Shown piece after piece: positions 59,711-64,000 of a stretch of DNA of 64,000 nt. Position 1 is the first letter of the stretch. Every line of letters begins with the position of its first letter. The stretch is from Branchiibius cervicis. GTDB lineage: Bacteria; Actinomycetota; Actinomycetes; Actinomycetales; Dermatophilaceae. The stretch is taken from assembly GCF_042661605.1 (NCBI RefSeq), contig NZ_JBHSWJ010000002.1, positions 1-64,000 of the forward strand, given 5' to 3'. Below the pieces are notes generated by a model. The model was given only the letters and a program-made list of their open reading frames with translations. It did not search any database and had not been told where the DNA came from. The position numbers and the translations under genes are program-made.

Positions 59711-61663
59711 ATGAATCGCCGTCGGATAGCAACCGTCACCCTGGTTGCCACCACCGCAGCAATGTTGCCCGCTGCCGCCTCGATCGCGGCGGACACCGGA
59801 GGCGGTTCGTCCGTCCTGGTCGGCTCGGGACGGGTATTCACCGGCCCGACCCAGTCGAAGCTGCTGCGCCACGGTGATGCTTCTGGCAGCACCGCCATGT
59901 CGCTGAGTCTGTTGGTGCCGCTGCCGGGCCAGGCGCAGGCACAAGCCCTCGCCGCCAAGGGCGTCGTGCTGACCCCGGCCGAGTACACCCGCCGGTTCGG
60001 TGCCAGCCAGGCCGCCGTCGATAAGGCGTCCGCGTGGGCGAAGGCCAACGGTTACCGCGTGACCTACGTCAGCCGCGACTCCGGCCAGGTCTTCGTGACC
60101 GGCACCGTGGCGAAGGTGAACAGGTCGCTGTCGTTGCGGATGCAGCGTGCCTCGCTCGACGCCGTCTCCGGTCTGGCCCCGAACACCGATCCGACGATCG
60201 CCAACTCCAGCGGTGTCATCGCGGTGGCCGGGCTGAGCACCCTTTCCCAGAAGGAGCCGCTGAACGCCCGCGGTCTGAACACCAGCCGGGCGGCGCGCGG
60301 CGCCCTCAAGAGCAGCCACGCGGTGACCCCGAAGGCCAACGGCGCCACCGACGGCAGCGCCGAGTGCGCCTTCTACTGGGGTGATCACCTCTACCCCAAG
60401 GCCAAGAAGTATGGCGTGATGTCCAACGGGCTGTGCGGTTACATCCCGCAGGATCTACAGAAGATCTACGGCAGCGCCGGCGTCGCCGCGCAGAAGCCGA
60501 CGCTCGGCATCCTGCTGTGGGGCAACGACAAGACGATGCTGGCGCAGACCAACGCCTACATGAAGGACGCCGGTTTCCCGCAGTTGGCTGCCGCCAACTA
60601 CAAGGTGTTCAGCTCGGGCCAGAAGGTCCCCGCGCAGTGCGACCCCACGGGTGTCAACGTCGAGCAGGCCCTGGACGTGCAGTCCACGCACGCCATTGCA
60701 CCCAACGCGACCATTCATTACTACGACGCAGGGTCGTGCCTCGACGCCCCGCTGACTGCGACGCTGCAGAAGATGGTCACCGCTCACCAGGTCAGCACGA
60801 TCTCGATGTCGTTCGGCTCCGGCAGCGACCGCGGCGAGACCGCTGCGAGCAAGGCGGCGTGGGACCGTCCGCTGCTGCAGGCCTCCCTCACCGGCATCAG
60901 CACGTTCGCTTCCTCGGGTGACAACGGCAACAACACCACGCTTCCCGTCAGCGACGACGGCAAGGTCCAGGGCTATGCGGGCGTCGGACTGCCGGCCTCC
61001 AGCAACTACACGACGGCCGTGGGCGGTACGGCGATCGGCCTGACGTCCAAGGGCGTGCAGACCGTGGCCGCCGGCTGGGAGAACCGGGTGTTCCGTCAGA
61101 CGAACACCAACACCACCTCTTCCGGCATCAGTGACGTCACGTTCACCGCGCCGTTCCTGCCGATCAAGGGCGCCGGCGGCGGGCAGAGCGCGTCCTACGC
61201 CCAGCCGTCCTGGCAGAAGGGCAAGGTGGGCGGCTACACGCGCCGCGCCGTACCCGACGTGTCGGCACTCGCCGACCCGGCCACGGGGTACACGATCCGG
61301 TTCACGGACATGACCAACGGCAACGAGCCGACGTACCTCAGCGTCGGAGGCACCAGCCTCGCCTCGCCGATCGTGGCGGCGACGGTCGGCCTGGCCAAGA
61401 AGAAGAACAACTCCAAGGTCGGTCTGGCCGCACCCGTCTTCTACCGGCTTGCCGGGACTTCCGCGATCAAGGACATCAACTACCCGAACAAAGCCGGTGC
61501 GTTCTACAACGCCCGCAACGACGCGGGGCAGATCGTCCCGAGGCAGGGGTACGTCGTCGGTCTGGACGCCAAGCCGGAGAACCTGGTCAGCGCGGCCCAC
61601 TGGGACAACGTGACCGGCGTCGGAACGCCCAACGGGGCCGCCTTCTTCGCGGCGTTCAAGTGA
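59711..61663 (+). CDS. Secreted sedolisin-type (S53) serine-carboxyl protease
   Basis: A 650-residue exported protease: Sec signal (about residues 1-28), a pro-kumamolisin activation domain (about 55-185, with FGASQAAVDKASAWAKANGY), then the S53 catalytic domain. The Glu/Asp pair is in TGVNVEQALDVQSTHA (about residue 315), the oxyanion Asp in TFASSGDNGNN (about 400) and the nucleophile Ser in VGGTSLASPIVAA (about 545). A Ca-site-like VTGVGTPNG lies at the C-terminus. Sedolisins work at acidic pH. The 197 bases upstream hold no gene and no clear element. A membrane-anchored protein follows after 8 bases. Confidence 0.9.
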   Translation: MNRRRIATVTLVATTAAMLPAAASIAADTGGGSSVLVGSGRVFTGPTQSKLLRHGDASGSTAMSLSLLVPLPGQAQAQALAAKGVVLTPAEYTRRFGASQAAVDKASAWAKANGYRVTYVSRDSGQVFVTGTVAKVNRSLSLRMQRASLDAVSGLAPNTDPTIANSSGVIAVAGLSTLSQKEPLNARGLNTSRAARGALKSSHAVTPKANGATDGSAECAFYWGDHLYPKAKKYGVMSNGLCGYIPQDLQKIYGSAGVAAQKPTLGILLWGNDKTMLAQTNAYMKDAGFPQLAAANYKVFSSGQKVPAQCDPTGVNVEQALDVQSTHAIAPNATIHYYDAGSCLDAPLTATLQKMVTAHQVSTISMSFGSGSDRGETAASKAAWDRPLLQASLTGISTFASSGDNGNNTTLPVSDDGKVQGYAGVGLPASSNYTTAVGGTAIGLTSKGVQTVAAGWENRVFRQTNTNTTSSGISDVTFTAPFLPIKGAGGGQSASYAQPSWQKGKVGGYTRRAVPDVSALADPATGYTIRFTDMTNGNEPTYLSVGGTSLASPIVAATVGLAKKKNNSKVGLAAPVFYRLAGTSAIKDINYPNKAGAFYNARNDAGQIVPRQGYVVGLDAKPENLVSAAHWDNVTGVGTPNGAAFFAAFK

Positions 61664-61671
61664 GGAGCGTC

Positions 61672-62439
61672 GTGAAATCCAACAACGCAATGTTCGCCGG
61701 CTCGGTCGTCGCAGCGGTGGCCGGAGCCACCGGGTTGCTGCTCGCGACCGGTTCGCCCTCCTTCGCCGCCACGGGTGACACCGCGTACGGCGTGTCCTTC
61801 GCCGACCCGATCAGCAGCTCGGGTTGGACGACCGGCTCGGTGACCAGCGGGTACGGCCTCTTCACCGCCAGCGCGCAGACCAGTGGGGGCACCTCCACCG
61901 TGACCGCGGCGATCGCCCTGGGTTCGCGGGTGACCGTGACCACCTCCTGCGTCGGTGGCAAGCCGCGTGTGGTGGTGGCCGGCGGCGGAGCTGCCGGCAC
62001 CTACACCGCCCCCACGACGGTGTCGCTGGCGTCGTTCGCGAGCAACGCCAACCTGGTGGGGACGGTGCGGTTGTTGAACGCCGCATCGGGCGTGACCTCG
62101 GGCGCTTACGTCAACTTCAGCCCCGGCGTCGAGGGCAGCTGGGTGCGCCTCGGCGGCGTGAAGTGCGCCGCGGCGCCGCCACCCACGTCGTCCACGTCGT
62201 CCACTTCTTCGTCGTCGACCTCATCGACGGCCTCACCGACCAGCACGGCGAGTCCGACCAGCACGGCCACCGACACCCCGAGCCCGACCAGCAGCACCAC
62301 CGGACCGCCGATCGTGACCGACGGTCCGCAGGGTCCGGCCGATTCGTCCAACCCGTGGCTGCCGATCGGCGGCCTGGGGCTGGCCGTCCTCGGTGCCGGC
62401 GCCCTGGTCGTCAACACCATCCGGACCAGGCAGGAGTAA
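61672..62439 (+). CDS. Membrane-anchored surface protein with Ser/Thr-rich stalk
   Basis: A 255-residue secreted protein: signal peptide (about residues 1-32, ending SPSFAA), a beta-rich domain (about 33-160, with Thr/Ser/Gly/Val), a Ser/Thr/Pro stalk (about 165-215, SSTSSTSSSSTSSTASPTS) and a C-terminal helix with a short basic tail (WLPIGGLGLAVLGAGALVV, RTRQE). There is no LPXTG motif. GTG 61672 is preferred over GTG 61660 because AGGAG lies at 61663-61667. It is translated directly after the protease, so it may be its substrate, anchor or inhibitor (speculative). Confidence 0.75.
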   Translation: MKSNNAMFAGSVVAAVAGATGLLLATGSPSFAATGDTAYGVSFADPISSSGWTTGSVTSGYGLFTASAQTSGGTSTVTAAIALGSRVTVTTSCVGGKPRVVVAGGGAAGTYTAPTTVSLASFASNANLVGTVRLLNAASGVTSGAYVNFSPGVEGSWVRLGGVKCAAAPPPTSSTSSTSSSSTSSTASPTSTASPTSTATDTPSPTSSTTGPPIVTDGPQGPADSSNPWLPIGGLGLAVLGAGALVVNTIRTRQE

Positions 62440-62461
62440 CCGGCAGCGATAGATTGCGGAC

Positions 62462-63265
62462 ATGACGGAGTCGGAGGTTTCCATCCGCCAGACCGCAGTC
62501 GACGGGACGGTGCGCTTGCATCTTCCTGATCCGGCAGCGCCCGCTGGCACGACCCTCGAGACGTCGGTCATCGAGGTCGTCGAGCGGGCGCTTTCCGATG
62601 GGGCGGTCCGGGTCGAAGCGATGGTGCCGGCTGACGACCGGGCGGGGATCCGGGCGGCGAGCCGCGCCGGCCTGCGACGTGAGGGAGTGCTGCGCGACGC
62701 CGGCCGCTCTGCGGGCGGCGACGCGATCGACGTGGTGAGCCTGGCCCGGGTGGCCGGCGACCCACCGCTCAGCGATCCGCTGACCTTCAACCGCATGCTG
62801 AATGCGTCGCTGCCCATCAAGCGAGCCATCGGGCAGGCGCTGATCCGCAACAACGCAGGCGAGGTGTTGTTGTGCCAGTTGTCCTACAAGAGATTCTGGG
62901 ACCTGCCCGGCGGAGTGGTGGACCCGCACGAATCGCCCGCGGACGCCGTACGTCGAGAGGTCAAGGAGGAACTCGACGTCACCATCGCGCTGCGCGGGTT
63001 GGCCGCCGTCACCTGGCTGCCCCCGTGGCGCGGGTGGGACGACGCGGTCCTGTTCCTGTTCGACGCCCGGCTCGATCCGGCCGATGAGGCGGCGATCCAC
63101 CTGGAGCCCCGCGAGATCCAGTCCCTGCACTGGTGCGACGAGGTCGCGGTGCAGGAGCACGCAGCGGCGTACACCGCGCGGTTGATCGAGCAGGCGGTGC
63201 GCGCGGTCGACTCCGGTTCAGGCCCGGTCTACCTGGAGAACGGTGAGCCGCCCGACTGGTCCTGA
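62462..63265 (+). CDS. NUDIX hydrolase with N-terminal GNAT-like segment
   Basis: A 267-residue protein. Residues 1-115 end with DRAGIRAASRAGLRREGVLR, the last helix and strand of GNAT acetyltransferases, but the acyl-CoA loop is missing, so this part is probably non-catalytic. The C-terminal NUDIX domain (about 125-245) has the box GGVVDPHESPADAVRREVKE (about 152-171) with E-L after it, keeping the REVKEEL core that binds Mg2+. NUDIX enzymes hydrolyse nucleoside diphosphates linked to another group. Substrate unknown. ATG chosen, 23 bases after the preceding gene. Confidence 0.85.
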   Translation: MTESEVSIRQTAVDGTVRLHLPDPAAPAGTTLETSVIEVVERALSDGAVRVEAMVPADDRAGIRAASRAGLRREGVLRDAGRSAGGDAIDVVSLARVAGDPPLSDPLTFNRMLNASLPIKRAIGQALIRNNAGEVLLCQLSYKRFWDLPGGVVDPHESPADAVRREVKEELDVTIALRGLAAVTWLPPWRGWDDAVLFLFDARLDPADEAAIHLEPREIQSLHWCDEVAVQEHAAAYTARLIEQAVRAVDSGSGPVYLENGEPPDWS

Positions 63266-63294
63266 GCCGCGGGCCGGTCTGGAAGGATGCAGGT

Positions 63295-63693
63295 ATGAAG
63301 GTCGCCGCAATTACCGTTGGTGTCAACGCCATCGCCTTGTGGATCGCTGCGTGGATCGTCCCGGGCATTACCCTGGGCAGTCCCACGGCGGACACGACGC
63401 ACAACGTGCTGGCGGTGGTGGTGATCGCCGCCATCTTCGGCATCCTCAACGCCTTCGTGAAGCCGCTGCTGAAGGTGGTCAGCGTGCCGCTGATCGTGAT
63501 CACCCTGGGGTTGTTCCTGCTGGTGGTCAACGCCTGCATGTTGGGTCTGCTGTCCTGGATCAGCAGCAAGGTCAACCTGCCCTTCCACGTGGCGCACTTC
63601 TGGTGGGACGCGGTCTGGGGTGGGCTGATCGTGGCCCTGGTCGGGATGCTGCTCAGCGCGCTGCTGCCCGATGACATGGAGTGGAAGCGGTGA
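63295..63693 (+). CDS. YvlD/phage-holin-family (PF04020) membrane protein
   Basis: A 132-residue protein with four hydrophobic segments (about residues 5-24, 36-58, 62-86 and 105-125). FGILNAFVKPLLKVVSVPLI is the family hallmark (NxxxKPLLxxxxxP). Despite the phage-holin name, YvlD-like proteins are ordinary cell-envelope proteins of unknown role. The stop overlaps the aminotransferase start (GTGA), suggesting coupled translation. Confidence 0.88.
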   Translation: MKVAAITVGVNAIALWIAAWIVPGITLGSPTADTTHNVLAVVVIAAIFGILNAFVKPLLKVVSVPLIVITLGLFLLVVNACMLGLLSWISSKVNLPFHVAHFWWDAVWGGLIVALVGMLLSALLPDDMEWKR

Positions 63694-64000
63694 CCGAGGA
63701 CTCTGCCCGCTCGGTGCGGCTGCGTCAAGCGCTCAACCTGATCCCCAGTTACGTCCCCGGCAAGCCGGCCCCCAGCGCGAGGGGTTCACGACGTACAAGA
63801 TCTCCTCCAACGAAAACCCGTATCCGCCTCTGCCGTCGGTGCTCTCGGTGATCGCCGAGGCCGCCTCCCAGGTCAACCGCTACCCGGACATGAGCGTGAC
63901 GGCGCTGCGTACGGCGATCGCGGAGCATTTCGACGTGCGACCCGAAGAGGTCGCGACGGGCACCGGCAGCGTCGGCATCCTGGGCCAGGTCATGCAGATC
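63690..64000 (+). pseudogene. HisC-like aminotransferase, 5' part, apparent -1 frameshift (probable sequencing error)
   Basis: The gene runs off the right edge. GTG 63690 gives SVRLRQALNLIPSYVPGKPA, the N-terminus of histidinol-phosphate/aromatic aminotransferases; the frame then breaks. The other frame continues REGFTTYKISSNENPYPPLP, VNRYPDMSVTALRTAIAEHF and ATGTGSVGILGQVMQI. The break is at a run of five C (63769-63773); six give GKPAPQREGF. It is either HisC (histidine synthesis) or the aromatic aminotransferase Pat; both are class I PLP enzymes with this SSNENP motif. It overlaps the YvlD gene by 4 bases. Confidence 0.82.

Noticed and set aside
61672..62439. LPXTG-type sortase substrate
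   Set aside because: The C-terminus reads WLPIGGLGL before the helix; the Thr-Gly pair is missing, so plain membrane anchoring is more likely.
63295..63693. Prophage holin
   Set aside because: The family is named after phage holins but its YvlD-like members are chromosomal envelope proteins, and no other phage gene is near.
1..64000. tRNA or rRNA genes
   Set aside because: No cloverleaf with a TTCGA-type T loop and acceptor pairing was found. A TTCGAATCGCC stretch at about 59675 has no matching arms.

Overview
The window is a contiguous piece of chromosome from a high-GC Gram-positive bacterium (Actinomycetota). GC-rich codon usage, many GTG/TTG starts, short intergenic gaps, a one-polypeptide CydDC, a CsoR copper repressor, DivIVA-type repeats and numerous lipoproteins all fit. 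Order Micrococcales is my best guess, but no rRNA or tRNA is present to confirm it. I see no phage, IS element, CRISPR array or replication origin.

Layout: 1-3.6 kb, two tandem AspT-type aspartate:alanine exchangers upstream of the first codons of an aspartate 4-decarboxylase. 3.6-11.2 kb, a GNAT enzyme, two large paralogous membrane proteins flanking a lipoprotein and a GT87 mannosyltransferase, and a GDT1 cation transporter. 11.2-15.7 kb, DUF4446, pheA, class F sortase, diacylglycerol-kinase-like protein and serS. 15.7-22.1 kb, a histidine kinase and a response regulator flanking poxB and a small HTH gene, then a NatAB-like ABC exporter. 22.2-29.5 kb, a Gln/Pro-repeat membrane protein, HAD hydrolase, SpoU methyltransferase, two VOC proteins, csoR with a copper chaperone, purB and an alcohol dehydrogenase. 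29.6-36.8 kb, galT-galK, a DUF4282 protein, a TetR-MMPL export pair and an M56-like peptidase. 36.8-44.2 kb, two LppX-like lipoproteins, nagZ, a sugar ABC importer without its ATPase, and a ROK repressor. 44.2-44.7 kb, a non-coding stretch with operators and an array of 52-bp repeats. 44.7-52 kb, a third LppX-like lipoprotein and the cytochrome bd operon cydA-cydB-cydDC-blaI. 52-58.9 kb, two related membrane proteins (one with a phospholipase-C-like domain), an alpha/beta hydrolase, argS, a VbhA-like small protein and galE. 58.9-64 kb, a DivIVA-repeat protein, a sedolisin protease with a membrane-anchored neighbour, a GNAT-Nudix protein, a YvlD-like membrane protein and the start of a hisC-like aminotransferase.

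Two results stand out. First, a perfect 11-bp-arm palindrome of BlaI-operator type lies just upstream of cydA, and blaI is the last, overlapping gene of the same operon. This suggests an autoregulated BlaI-controlled cytochrome bd operon. Second, seven otherwise intact genes are broken by the apparent loss of exactly one base in a G or C run, in six cases a run of five where six restores the frame. That pattern points to homopolymer under-calling in the assembly rather than gene decay, so I describe these loci as probably functional genes.

Other regulatory structures can be read directly: a near-perfect TetR operator before tetR-mmpL, a CsoR palindrome before csoR, a ROK-type dyad before the ROK gene, a long nested stem-loop after natB, and a hairpin containing both convergent stop codons at 25.6 kb.
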